This document shows, piece by piece, positions 19,141 to 27,812 of a stretch of DNA of 64,000 nt. The DNA is from Arthrobacter jiangjiafuii. GTDB lineage: Bacteria > Actinomycetota > Actinomycetes > Actinomycetales > Micrococcaceae. Location of the stretch: contig NZ_CP076022.1 in the NCBI RefSeq assembly GCF_018622995.1, forward strand, positions 62,001 through 126,000. Direction: 5' to 3'. A model generated the notes under the pieces. That model had not been told where the DNA came from. It made no database searches and saw only the letters and a list, made by a program, of their open reading frames with translations. A program made the position numbers and the translations under genes. Position 1 is the first letter of the stretch; every line of letters begins with the position of its first letter.

Positions 19141-20415
19141 GTGATCGATGTTAATGAGCTCCGCGAAAACCCTGACAAATTCCGAGCCTCCCAGCGCGCC
19201 CGCCAAGCGGACGAGTCCCTGGTCGATGCGATCATTGCTGCCGACTCCGCCCGCCGCGACTCGCGCACCCGGTTTGAGAACCTGCGCGCCGAGCAGAATG
19301 CCTTCGGCAAGCGGGTCGCCAAGGCCAAGGGTGAGGAGAAGCAGGCCCTCCTGGCCGAGGTCAAGGAACTCGCCGCTGCCGTCAAGGTGGCCGGCGCCGA
19401 AGCCGATGCCGCCGGCGCTGAATCCGACGCGCTGCTGCGCCGGATCCCGAACCTGGTGCAGGACGGCGCCCCCGCCGGAGGCGAAGATGACTTCGAGGTC
19501 ATCAAGACGGTCGGCAAGCCCCGCGACTTCGAGGCCGAGGGCTTCAAGCCCCGCGACCACCTGGAAATCGGCGAACTGCTGGGTGCCATCGACATGGAAC
19601 GCGGCGCCAAGGTCTCCGGCTCCCGCTTCTACTTCCTGCGCGGCGTCGGCGCCCGCCTGGAGCTGGCCCTGCTGAACATGGCCATGGACCAGGCCATCCA
19701 GGCCGGTTTTGTTCCGATGATCACCCCCACCCTGGTGCGGCCCGAGACGATGGCCGGCACCGGCTTCGACGTGGCACACGACGCCGAGATCTACCGCCTG
19801 GCCGAGGATGACCTGTACCTCGTGGGCACGTCCGAGGTGCCGCTGGCGGGTTACCACGCCGACGAAATCCTCGACCTGAACGGCGGACCGGTCCGCTACG
19901 CCGGCTGGTCCTCCTGCTACCGCCGCGAGGCCGGATCCCACGGCAAGGACACCCGCGGCATCATCCGCGTCCACCAGTTCAACAAGGTGGAGATGTTCAT
20001 TTACACCAAGCCCGAAGACGCCGCCGCAGAGCACCAGCGGCTGCTGGCCTGGGAAGAGGAAATGCTGGCCAAGGTCGAGCTGCCCTACCGGGTCATCGAT
20101 ACAGCCGCAGGCGACCTGGGCATGTCGGCGGCCCGGAAGTTCGACTGCGAGGCCTGGGTCCCCACCCAGAATGCCTACCGCGAGCTGACCTCCACCTCCA
20201 ACTGCACCACCTTCCAGGCCCGGCGCCTGAACATCCGCGAACGCCAGGAAGAGGGCAAGGGCACCCGCGCTGTGGCCACCCTTAACGGCACGCTGGCGAC
20301 CACCCGCTGGATCGTGGCCATCCTGGAGCACCACCAGAACCCCGACGGTTCCGTGACCGTGCCGGCCGCCCTGCGGCCTTACCTCGGCGGCCTGGAAGTC
20401 CTGCCCGTCCTGTAG
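19141..20415 (+). CDS. serS: Seryl-tRNA synthetase
   Basis: A 424-residue class II synthetase that charges tRNA-Ser. The N-terminal antiparallel coiled coil covers about residues 25-105 (rich in A, E, K). Motif 2 ([20 protein letters not shown]) and the serine-binding [11 protein letters not shown] are present. The start is a GTG ([14 protein letters not shown]), the usual N-terminus for the family. It is divergent from the lipid kinase, 66 bases apart, and followed by a 12-bp hairpin. Confidence 0.97.
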   Translation: MIDVNELRENPDKFRASQRARQADESLVDAIIAADSARRDSRTRFENLRAEQNAFGKRVAKAKGEEKQALLAEVKELAAAVKVAGAEADAAGAESDALLRRIPNLVQDGAPAGGEDDFEVIKTVGKPRDFEAEGFKPRDHLEIGELLGAIDMERGAKVSGSRFYFLRGVGARLELALLNMAMDQAIQAGFVPMITPTLVRPETMAGTGFDVAHDAEIYRLAEDDLYLVGTSEVPLAGYHADEILDLNGGPVRYAGWSSCYRREAGSHGKDTRGIIRVHQFNKVEMFIYTKPEDAAAEHQRLLAWEEEMLAKVELPYRVIDTAAGDLGMSAARKFDCEAWVPTQNAYRELTSTSNCTTFQARRLNIRERQEEGKGTRAVATLNGTLATTRWIVAILEHHQNPDGSVTVPAALRPYLGGLEVLPVL

Positions 20416-20422
20416 GCACGCG

Positions 20423-20453
20423 CCCGGTTCCGGCGTTCGCTGCCGGAACCGGG
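20423..20453 (+). terminator. Hairpin downstream of serS
   Basis: A perfect 12-bp stem (20423-20434 with 20442-20453) and a 7-base loop begin 8 bases past the serS stop. No clear T-tract follows. Confidence 0.65.
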
Positions 20454-20532
20454 CCGGTTCCGATCGGCCCAAAACTATCCCCATGTGAACCGCGTCCTAT
20501 TGCGATTTGCACGTTGGTGTTTAAATAGGTCG

Positions 20533-21378
20533 ATGACTACTTTGACGAGCGCCGGCATCGAAGACCGGCAAGATCCCCCAGTAAACACCCATCTTGTCGC
20601 CCTTGATGTCGACGGCACCCTGGTAGACCACGACGGCCACATGTCCCCCGGAGTCCGGGAAGCGGCAGCGGCCGCCGTCGCCGCCGGCCACCAACTGGTG
20701 ATCGCCACCGGCCGCTCCTACGGCGCCGCGCTGCCGATCCTTGAAAGTCTCGGCATCACCGAGGGCTACTGCGTCTGCTCCAACGGCGGCGTGACCCTGC
20801 ATATCGATCCTGAGCTGCCCGACGGCTACGAAGTCATGGACCGTGTGGTCTTTGACCCCAAGCCGGCACTGGATGCGCTGCGGCTGAAGCTGCCCACCGC
20901 CAAATTCGCCCTGGAGGATTCCGACGGCGTCTTCCTCTCCACCGAGCGCTTCCAGGATGCCAGTTTCGGCGTTGTAGCCCAGGCCGTGGACTTTGAACGG
21001 ATGCGCAACGCCAAGGCGGTGCGTGTGGTGGTCTTCAGCACCGACTCCACCGCAGAGCAGTTCGGCGAGGCAGTACGGGCCATCGGCCTGCACGGTGTCA
21101 CCTACTCGGTGGGCTGGACGGCCTGGCTGGATATCGCGGCCGAGGGCGTGACCAAGGCCAGCGCCCTGGAAAAGGTCCGCACGGCGCTGGATATCGACCG
21201 GAAGTACACCCTCGCCATGGGCGATGGCCGCAATGACATTGAGATGCTCGGCTGGGCCGCCCGCGGCGTGGCCATGGGCCAGGCGCCGGAAGAAGTGCTG
21301 GCAGCGGCCAACGAGGTCACCGGAACCGTTTACGAAGACGGCGCAGCCTCTGTGCTGCGAAGCCTGCTCCCGGGCTGA
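20533..21378 (+). CDS. HAD superfamily phosphatase, Cof-type
   Basis: A 281-residue class IIB HAD hydrolase. Motif I is DVDGTL (D25 and D27), motif III is the Lys of GVTKASALEKV, and motif IV is GDGRNDIEM. Cof-type members dephosphorylate sugar phosphates, pyridoxal phosphate or flavin intermediates; the substrate cannot be told. I chose the ATG at 20533 (MTTLTSA); an in-frame GTG at 20485 would add 16 residues. It resembles the truncated HAD gene at the left edge in family but is a separate gene. Confidence 0.9.
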   Translation: MTTLTSAGIEDRQDPPVNTHLVALDVDGTLVDHDGHMSPGVREAAAAAVAAGHQLVIATGRSYGAALPILESLGITEGYCVCSNGGVTLHIDPELPDGYEVMDRVVFDPKPALDALRLKLPTAKFALEDSDGVFLSTERFQDASFGVVAQAVDFERMRNAKAVRVVVFSTDSTAEQFGEAVRAIGLHGVTYSVGWTAWLDIAAEGVTKASALEKVRTALDIDRKYTLAMGDGRNDIEMLGWAARGVAMGQAPEEVLAAANEVTGTVYEDGAASVLRSLLPG

Positions 21379-21452
21379 GCCGGAACCGGCACTGCCCCCG
21401 GTGCCTGCCGAGTCGGGCAGCGTGCTGAGCGCCCCGCGCTTACAGGCCGGAG

Positions 21453-22082
21453 CTAGTAGGCCAGCGCGGCCGGCGGAAGCGAGGCGGGTCCGCGGCTGAG
21501 GCTGAGCAGCCGGGCTGCTGCAGGCCGGGTGTCCCATTCCTCCTGCCAGTGGGACCGGACCACCGCCTTGCTGACCGCCTGGGTGGTGATGCCCAGGAGT
21601 TCGGCAACATACTTCTGTTGTCCGCGCGCGCCCGGCGTCATCAGGTCCAGGACCTTCCACTCGGCATCGGTGCGGCTGGCCACGATCTGCCCGAGCAGCC
21701 GCAATACGGCCTGCGCCTCGGCCGCAATATCGCCGTCCGGACCGTCCACAGCCAGCGGAATGCGCTCACCCGTTTTCCGGGCCCGGTCCACCGCCCGCCG
21801 GGCGTAGACCAGGCCGAAGCCCTCGTTCTCCAAGACCGACGCGGCCAGCGGCGGGCGCAGTTCACCCACGCCGATGCCGACATTCCAGCGGCGCTGCCGC
21901 AGGGCAATGAGGGCGGCGTCTACCGCACCGCCGGCGTCATCCAGGACGCCCTGGGCCTCGTCTCCCACCGAGCGCTGGAAAGGCACCACAGCCGGAAGGT
22001 GCCGCAGCGAACGGATCAGGTCCGGAACCAGGTCCCCGACCTCGCGGGAGTCCCGCTGATTAATGGTCAGCACGTAATGCAT
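21453..22082 (-). CDS. SatD-like protein with C-terminal helix-turn-helix
   Basis: About 209 residues. The N-terminal part (VLTINQRDSREVGD, GDEAQGVLDD, NVGIGVGEL, YARRAVDRAR) resembles the SatD family. The C-terminus has an HTH (YVAELLGITTQAVSKAVVRS, about 165-184), so it probably binds DNA. The start is the ATG at 22082 (MHYVLTI). SatD genes I know of are usually next to a small membrane protein gene; none is here. A perfect 18-base dyad lies 30 bases upstream and could be its operator. Confidence 0.6.
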   Translation of the reverse strand: MHYVLTINQRDSREVGDLVPDLIRSLRHLPAVVPFQRSVGDEAQGVLDDAGGAVDAALIALRQRRWNVGIGVGELRPPLAASVLENEGFGLVYARRAVDRARKTGERIPLAVDGPDGDIAAEAQAVLRLLGQIVASRTDAEWKVLDLMTPGARGQQKYVAELLGITTQAVSKAVVRSHWQEEWDTRPAAARLLSLSRGPASLPPAALAY

Positions 22083-22111
22083 GGCCTCAGCATGCCAGAG
22101 CCCCGCGAAAT

Positions 22112-22129
22112 GCAACCGCTTTCGGTTGC
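22112..22129. promoter_or_regulatory. Dyad upstream of the SatD-like gene, candidate operator
   Basis: GCAACCG-cttt-CGGTTGC is a perfect 7-bp inverted repeat with a 4-base spacer, 30 bases upstream of the start. The position suits an autoregulatory operator; it could also form a small RNA hairpin. Confidence 0.4.
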
Positions 22130-22290
22130 GGCGCGCCACGGAAAACTCCTCCCGCATCCGCCGATTGTCGGGTTGGTGCCGGAAAAATCCACGACAAGCG
22201 GCGTGAGCCCCACTCTCGACGGCGGGAGGCGGCGTGATCCCGACACTCGATTCCGGTCAGCCGGATGGGGGCTCAGGGTACAAGAAACGA

Positions 22291-22328
22291 CGACGGCGGC
22301 CGCCCCGCTCAGGGGGCGGCCGCCGTCG
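22291..22328 (-). terminator. Rho-independent terminator of ppa
   Basis: A perfect 16-bp stem (22291-22306 with 22313-22328) and a 6-base loop lie 42 bases past the ppa stop. On the minus strand it is followed by TCGTTTCTTG. The stem sequence is akin to the hairpin at 12901-12947. Confidence 0.8.
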
Positions 22329-22369
22329 GGCGCTAGCCTGGCCCGCGCAGAGCGGACCGGGAGGAAGTC

Positions 22370-22921
22370 CTAGTTGTTGTCGGGGTTCGCGTCGACGTCG
22401 CGGCCCTGGGGCTCGTCCTCTTCGCTGGCTTCGCCGAGTGCCTTGAAGCGCTCCAGGGAGGCCTTGACCTCGGCCTCGGCGTCTGCGACGCCGGCCCAGT
22501 CAGCGGCTTCAACCCACTTGCCCGGCTCCAGGTCCTTGTACTTCGTGAAGAAGTGCTTGATCTCGTCGAGCAGGAAATCGGAGACATCCGAGATGTCCTG
22601 GATGTGGTCAAAACGCGGATCCACCGGAACGCAGAGAACCTTGGCGTCTCCGCCGCCGTCGTCAACCATGTTGAACACACCGATCGGGCGGGACTCGACG
22701 AGCACGCCCGGCATCAGGTCGAAGTCCTGCAGCATGACCAGCGCGTCCAGGGGATCGCCGTCTTCGCCGAGGGTGTTCTCGAAGTAGCCGTAGTGGGTGG
22801 GGTAGGCCATGGACGTGAAGAGGATGCGGTCCAGGCGAAGGCGGTGGGTTTCGTGATCGATTTCGTACTTGACCCGGGATCCCTTGGGGATCTCGATGGT
22901 GACGTCGAGTGTGATGGACAT
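22370..22921 (-). CDS. ppa: Inorganic pyrophosphatase (soluble, family I)
   Basis: A 183-residue Mg2+-dependent pyrophosphatase that pulls biosynthetic reactions forward. Typical residues are [12 protein letters not shown], the Tyr-rich YPTHYGYF and the metal loop [11 protein letters not shown]. Its C-terminus has a longer acidic tail (about residues 165-183) than the E. coli enzyme. The start is the ATG at 22921 (MSITLDV). It diverges from dacB, as in mycobacteria. Confidence 0.97.
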   Translation of the reverse strand: MSITLDVTIEIPKGSRVKYEIDHETHRLRLDRILFTSMAYPTHYGYFENTLGEDGDPLDALVMLQDFDLMPGVLVESRPIGVFNMVDDGGGDAKVLCVPVDPRFDHIQDISDVSDFLLDEIKHFFTKYKDLEPGKWVEAADWAGVADAEAEVKASLERFKALGEASEEDEPQGRDVDANPDNN

Positions 22922-23152
22922 GGATACTCCTCTGGCGCAGTGCCGTTCAGGCACCACAAAACGGTTAGCGAACGCGGCGGTTCAAAGAAAAAACGGCGCC
23001 GTGAACATAGGCTGGTAAACGCGCCAACAGCCGCAGGAATGTCCGCGTCAATGCGGGCGGCGGCGCCGGTCTAGTCTTAAAGATATATGTCTTGGTCCGT
23101 TATCGCTGTCTTGGAGCAGTGAAGGCGGCTAACGGAAAGCAGTGGTGAAGCG

Positions 23153-24634
23153 ATGGGACGGGTGTTTTCCGGCCTCCTGCTGACCCTTGTCCTGGCCGCC
23201 CTGGTGGTGCCGCTGGGCCTCTACGCCGGCCCGCCGGTGCTGGCGGCGCTGGCGAACAAGCAGCCGCAGCGGCAGGAGCCGGTGCCCGCCTACCAGCAGG
23301 CCCCGCTGCAGCTCGGCGCCGCCGGCCCCGTCTTCCCCGCCCCGGCCGGCCTTTCCGCTCCGCTGCCGGCCGCAGACGAGCTGGCTGCCCTGCTGGACGC
23401 AGAACTGATGGTGGCCGGAAGCGGCGAATTCCACGGAACCGTCCTCGACGCACTGACCGGCGAGGTGCTCTATGACCGCGCCGGAACCACTCCCGTGATG
23501 CCTGCCTCCAGCCTGAAGATCCTCACCGCTGCAGCAGCGCTGTCCAGTCTCGGGGCCGGGACCCGCTTTGAAACCACGGTCGTCGCCGGCGATGAACCCG
23601 GCACTGTGGTGCTCACCGGCGGCGGCGACGTCCTGCTGGGCTCGGGCGCCTCGCAGCCCGAGGAGGTGGTGGGCCACGCCGGCCTGCAGGACCTGGCCGA
23701 AGACACTGCAAAAGCCCTGGCCGAAGCCAACTCCGGCGCACCGGAGACGGTCCGGATCCTCGTCGACGACACCCTGTTCACCGGCCCGGCCCTGTCGCCG
23801 GCCTGGAACATCGACGACGTGGAGGCAGGGGAAGCTGCAGCGCTGTATCCGCTGGCCATCAACTCGGCGTGGGCAACCGAAGGCATCCAGAACGGGCCCC
23901 GGACCGATGACGCGGCGCTGGCTGCCGCCGAGGCTTTCGGGCAGGCGCTGGGCACTGCAGCCGCCGGGTACGGCATCGCGGTCGATCCGGTGATCGAACG
24001 CGGAACCGCAGGCGACGGCGCCGAACGCCTGGCGGCCGTGGAATCGGCCACCGTGGGCGAGCAGGTCCGGCAGATGCTGCTGATTTCCGACAACTACCTG
24101 GCGGAGGCGCTGGCCCGGATGACCGCCCTGGCCGACGGCGCCGAGGGATCCTATGACGGCGGAACACAGGCCATCCTGTCCGCGGTTTCCGGCTTGGGCG
24201 TGGACACGGCTTCGATGGTGCTCGCGGATGCCTCCGGGCTGGGCGCCGGAACCGAAATCAGCGCCCGCCAACTGGCCCGGACCGTGCAGGCGGCACTGAC
24301 CAGCGAAAACAACGACCTGCGCGGGCTTGCCTCGTCACTGCCGGTTGCCGGCCTCAGCGGAACCCTCAGCAACCGGTTCGACGACACCGGGCTGGAGGAC
24401 TCCACGGAGGACGCCGACGGCGCACCTGCCGCCCCGGAATCCGCCGCAGGCCTGGTCCGCGCCAAAACCGGAACCCTGCTCGCCGTGACCTCGCTCAGCG
24501 GCTTCGTGACCGACGCCGACGGCAGGCTCCTGGCCTTTGCCTTCGTGGCGAACGGCCTGGACGCCAACACCGCGCAGGCCCGCGCCGCGGTGGATGCCGC
24601 CGCCGCCGTCCTGGCCGGCTGCGGGTGCCGCTGA
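23153..24634 (+). CDS. dacB: D-alanyl-D-alanine carboxypeptidase/endopeptidase, PBP4 class
   Basis: A 493-residue exported penicillin-binding protein that trims peptidoglycan peptides. It starts with a membrane-spanning signal (about residues 5-32). The active-site motifs are in order: S119-S-L-K122, SDN (in LLISDNYLAEAL) and KTG (in VRAKTGTLLAV). The N-terminal region 35-75 is Pro/Ala-rich. It is the first gene of the dacB-metalloprotease-tilS-hpt run. An AT-rich patch near 23080-23090 probably holds its promoter. Confidence 0.93.
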   Translation: MGRVFSGLLLTLVLAALVVPLGLYAGPPVLAALANKQPQRQEPVPAYQQAPLQLGAAGPVFPAPAGLSAPLPAADELAALLDAELMVAGSGEFHGTVLDALTGEVLYDRAGTTPVMPASSLKILTAAAALSSLGAGTRFETTVVAGDEPGTVVLTGGGDVLLGSGASQPEEVVGHAGLQDLAEDTAKALAEANSGAPETVRILVDDTLFTGPALSPAWNIDDVEAGEAAALYPLAINSAWATEGIQNGPRTDDAALAAAEAFGQALGTAAAGYGIAVDPVIERGTAGDGAERLAAVESATVGEQVRQMLLISDNYLAEALARMTALADGAEGSYDGGTQAILSAVSGLGVDTASMVLADASGLGAGTEISARQLARTVQAALTSENNDLRGLASSLPVAGLSGTLSNRFDDTGLEDSTEDADGAPAAPESAAGLVRAKTGTLLAVTSLSGFVTDADGRLLAFAFVANGLDANTAQARAAVDAAAAVLAGCGCR

Positions 24635-24695
24635 GAGGTTCGGCGTTCAGCGAACCCCTCCTCCCAATCAGGCGGCACTGTGGTCTGATGGAGCA

Positions 24696-25844
24696 ATGGA
24701 GAGCTATCAGCGCCACCCCGCACCGCCGCCCGCCGCCGAACTGGTGAACTGGGACCTGGCCGCTGGAACTGCGGCCACCCTGGTCTCGGCCGGCCCCAAG
24801 ATGTCCGGCCGGGAAATCCGTGAAGCCGTGGCGGAGCTGCGTTTCCTGGCCGATGAAGCGGTCACCCACGTGCACCGGATCACCGGCCTGGAAGCCGCCC
24901 GCGACCTGCGTGATTCCGAAGTCCTCATCGTGGACCGGGCCTCCTGGGCCAAATCCAATTCCCGGAGTTTCGCCGTCCTGATGAACCCGGCCATTGAGAA
25001 CCTGGCCCGCACGCACGCGGAAGAGCTGAAAAACGCCAACACCGCCATCAGCGGCACCGTCACGGGCGCCCAGCTCGGCGCGGTCCTGGCCTTCCTCTCC
25101 TCCAAGGTTCTGGGGCAGTACGACCCGTTCTCGGCCAAGACACCAGGTGGTCCGGCCGGCGGGCGGCTGCTGCTGGTGGCACCGAACATCATCGCCCTGG
25201 AACGGGAACTGAACGTGGTCCCGGCGGACTTCCGGCTCTGGGTCTGCCTGCATGAGCAGACCCACCGGGTGCAGTTCGCGGCGGCTCCCTGGCTGCGCGA
25301 ACACATGATCGAGCAGATCGGCCTGCTCACCAACGGACTGATGGACAAGGCCCAGACGGTATCCGAGCGGCTGGCCCAGGCGGCCAAGTCGCTGGCCTCC
25401 CCGGCCGGCCGCGAGGCGCTGGGAAGCAGGAACGACGACGGCGGCGGCACCCCCAAGCGGCCGCTGGACGTCATGTCCCTGCTGCAGGACCCCGAGGACA
25501 AGGAACGGATGTCGCACCTGACGGCCGTGATGTCCCTGCTCGAGGGGCACGCGAACGTGGTGATGGACGCCGTCGATGCCAGCGTTGTCCCCAGCGTGAA
25601 GACCATCCGGCAGCGGTTTAATGCCCGCGGCCGGAGCCACGGCTGGCTGGACCGCTTCTTCCGCCAGATCCTGGGCATGGATGCCAAGATGCGCCAGTAC
25701 AAGGACGGCTCGAAGTTTGTCCGCGCCGTGGTCGACTCCGCCGGCATGCAGGGGTTCAACCGGGTCTGGGAAGGCCCGGAGAATCTCCCCACTGAAGCCG
25801 AAATCCACAACCCGTCACTTTGGACCACCCGGATGGGACTGTAA
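24696..25844 (+). CDS. Zinc-dependent metalloprotease family protein (DUF2342)
   Basis: About 382 residues. The zinc-binding HEQTHRVQF (HExxH) lies near residue 187, followed by RLAQAAKSL and EGHANVVMDAV, where a glutamate or histidine could be the third ligand. The family is conserved in Actinobacteria between dacB and tilS; its substrate is not known to me. No signal peptide is visible, so it should be cytosolic. The start is the ATG at 24696 (MESYQRH). The next gene begins 6 bases later. Confidence 0.85.
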   Translation: MESYQRHPAPPPAAELVNWDLAAGTAATLVSAGPKMSGREIREAVAELRFLADEAVTHVHRITGLEAARDLRDSEVLIVDRASWAKSNSRSFAVLMNPAIENLARTHAEELKNANTAISGTVTGAQLGAVLAFLSSKVLGQYDPFSAKTPGGPAGGRLLLVAPNIIALERELNVVPADFRLWVCLHEQTHRVQFAAAPWLREHMIEQIGLLTNGLMDKAQTVSERLAQAAKSLASPAGREALGSRNDDGGGTPKRPLDVMSLLQDPEDKERMSHLTAVMSLLEGHANVVMDAVDASVVPSVKTIRQRFNARGRSHGWLDRFFRQILGMDAKMRQYKDGSKFVRAVVDSAGMQGFNRVWEGPENLPTEAEIHNPSLWTTRMGL

Positions 25845-25850
25845 CCGCAC

Positions 25851-27005
25851 GTGCACATGCAAGAAACTGAATTTTCCGATCCCAATTCCTCAGGCCGTTC
25901 CGCTTCCGGCGCCGGGCGGCCCCGGAAACGGCTGAACCCCACACTGGGCAAGGCCCGCAACCTGCTCCGGGAAGCATTGAACGACGCCGGCCTGGTGCCG
26001 CGCGGCACCGCTGACGCTCCTGCACCGCTGCTGCTGGTGGCCTGCAGCGGCGGCCCCGATTCCCTGGCGCTGGCCGCAGCAGCGTCCTTCTTCGCCCGCC
26101 GCGGCGACTACCGGGTGGGGGCCGTCGTCGTCGACCATGCCCTGCAGCCGGGTTCCGCCGACGTCGCTGCTGCCGCCGCCGCCAAGCTGAAGAGCATGGG
26201 GCTTGATCCGGTCCAGGTCCGCACCGTCACGGTGCCTGCCACCGGGATGGGGCCCGAGGCAGCGGCCCGAACCGTGCGCTACGCGGCGCTCGATGCCGCC
26301 ATCGAGGAGACCGGAGCCGCCGCTGTGCTGCTCGGCCACACCCTCGATGACCAGGCCGAACAGGTGCTCCTGGGCCTGGCCCGCGGGTCGGGCACCCGCT
26401 CGCTGGCCGGCATGCGCCCAGTCCGCGGCAAATACCTGCGCCCGCTGCTGGCCCTGCGCCGCAGCGAGACCGAGGAAATCTGCGAGAGCGAGGCCCTGGA
26501 CCCCTGGTTTGATCCGACAAACGCGGACCCTGCCTTCGCCCGGTCCCGGGTCCGGGCCGAGGTGCTGCCGTTCCTGGAGGAGAAACTCGGCCCGGGAATC
26601 GCCGAGGCACTGTTCCGTTCCTCACGTATCCTCGCGAACGACGCCGACTACCTCGACACCGTCAGCGCCGAAACCTACGCCCGACTGCGCGTGGTGAATG
26701 ACGCCGGAAGCAGCGCGGCAGCGGGGGATCCGGACACCATCCTGCTGCCCGAGGCAGCACTGCGTGAGCTGGCTCCCGCCGTACGCCAGCGCGTGCTGGC
26801 CCTGGCTGCCGTCGAACTCGGCGCCGCCCAGCCCAGCTACGAGCGGCTGCGTTCGGTCGAGGCGCTGCTGCGGCGTGTCGGCTCTGCCGGACCCGTTGAA
26901 TTGGTGGGCAAGGTCAGCGTCTACCGCCAGGTGCGCACGGACGCCGTTCCCCAAGCCGGCTCCGGCTATGGCAATCTTGTCTTTAGGAAAAAGAGCAGCA
27001 CCTAA
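25851..27005 (+). CDS. tilS: tRNA(Ile)-lysidine synthase
   Basis: A 384-residue PP-loop ATPase that changes the anticodon cytidine of tRNA-Ile(CAU) to lysidine so it reads AUA. The PP-loop is CSGGPDS (residues 65-71), followed by VVVDHALQPGS and GHTLDDQAEQVLLGLARGSG, the standard TilS pattern. The start is a GTG at 25851; an ATG two codons later is an alternative. It lies 6 bases after the metalloprotease and 37 bases before hpt, consistent with one operon. Confidence 0.95.
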   Translation: MHMQETEFSDPNSSGRSASGAGRPRKRLNPTLGKARNLLREALNDAGLVPRGTADAPAPLLLVACSGGPDSLALAAAASFFARRGDYRVGAVVVDHALQPGSADVAAAAAAKLKSMGLDPVQVRTVTVPATGMGPEAAARTVRYAALDAAIEETGAAAVLLGHTLDDQAEQVLLGLARGSGTRSLAGMRPVRGKYLRPLLALRRSETEEICESEALDPWFDPTNADPAFARSRVRAEVLPFLEEKLGPGIAEALFRSSRILANDADYLDTVSAETYARLRVVNDAGSSAAAGDPDTILLPEAALRELAPAVRQRVLALAAVELGAAQPSYERLRSVEALLRRVGSAGPVELVGKVSVYRQVRTDAVPQAGSGYGNLVFRKKSST

Positions 27006-27042
27006 AATTACAGCTGCAACATCTCGTACCCGGGAGCCATTC

Positions 27043-27594
27043 GTGGATTCACACGACGTCCAGTCAGACCTCAAGCACGTTCTCTACACCAAAGAGCAGA
27101 TCCAAACGCGGGTTGACGAACTCGCAGCCGAGATTGACCGTGACTACGCCGGACGCGACGTCCTGCTGGTCGGAGTGCTCAAGGGCGCCGTGATGGTGAT
27201 GGCCGATCTGTCCCGCGCGCTGCACAGCCACGTGACCATGGACTGGATGGCGGTTTCCTCCTACGGTTCCGGCACTCAGTCTTCGGGCGTTGTCCGGATC
27301 CTCAAGGACCTGGAAACGGACCTGCTGGGCAAGCATGTGCTGATTGTCGAAGACATCATCGATTCCGGCCTGACCCTGTCGTGGCTGCGTACCAACCTGC
27401 AGTCCCGCGGCCCGGCCAGCGTCGAGATCTGCACACTGCTCCGCAAGCCCACCGCAGCGAAGGTCGAAATCGACGTCAAATACGTCGGCTACGACATTCC
27501 CAATGAGTTTGTCGTCGGTTACGGCCTCGACTTTGCCGAGAAGTACCGCAACCTTGATTTCATCGGCACCCTGGCTCCGCACGTTTACGAGTAA
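27043..27594 (+). CDS. hpt: Hypoxanthine phosphoribosyltransferase
   Basis: A 183-residue purine salvage enzyme that joins hypoxanthine or guanine to PRPP. The PRPP loop VEDIIDSGLTL, GVLKGAVMVMADL and VVGYGLDFAEKYRNL are diagnostic. The start is a GTG at 27043 with GGGAG 8 bases before it; the longer open frame upstream overlaps tilS. tilS and hpt are neighbours in many bacteria. A 13-bp terminator hairpin follows. Confidence 0.96.
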   Translation: MDSHDVQSDLKHVLYTKEQIQTRVDELAAEIDRDYAGRDVLLVGVLKGAVMVMADLSRALHSHVTMDWMAVSSYGSGTQSSGVVRILKDLETDLLGKHVLIVEDIIDSGLTLSWLRTNLQSRGPASVEICTLLRKPTAAKVEIDVKYVGYDIPNEFVVGYGLDFAEKYRNLDFIGTLAPHVYE

Positions 27595-27615
27595 CACCTG
27601 CTGATGCAGGACACA

Positions 27616-27645
27616 CCGGACGGCGGCCAGCAGGCCGCCGTCCGG
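27616..27645 (+). terminator. Terminator hairpin after hpt
   Basis: A perfect 13-bp stem (27616-27628 with 27633-27645) and 4-base loop, followed by TTCTG, 21 bases past the hpt stop. Confidence 0.75.
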
Positions 27646-27725
27646 TTCTGTATCCGCGATCAGCATCACTATGGCGAACTACGCCCTGAGGGAACTATCC
27701 GCCCATTCGGGACGTGTTCCATTGG

Positions 27726-27755
27726 GTGACGGTGTATAGCTAGTTGAAGTATATT
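27726..27755 (+). promoter_or_regulatory. Candidate ftsH promoter
   Basis: GTGACG (27726-27731) and TATATT (27750-27755) are 18 bases apart and resemble the housekeeping -35/-10 boxes. The site lies 58 bases before the ftsH ATG in an AT-rich island after the hpt terminator. Confidence 0.4.
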
Positions 27756-27812
27756 TCCGCGCAATATCAGCGTTGTTGATCAGGAGGGACGGGGCTTAGG
27801 CCCTGACGACGA

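Noticed and set aside
19075-20484. Extension of the lipid kinase frame to 834 residues
   Set aside because: It is antisense to serS and arises from the GC-rich third codon positions.
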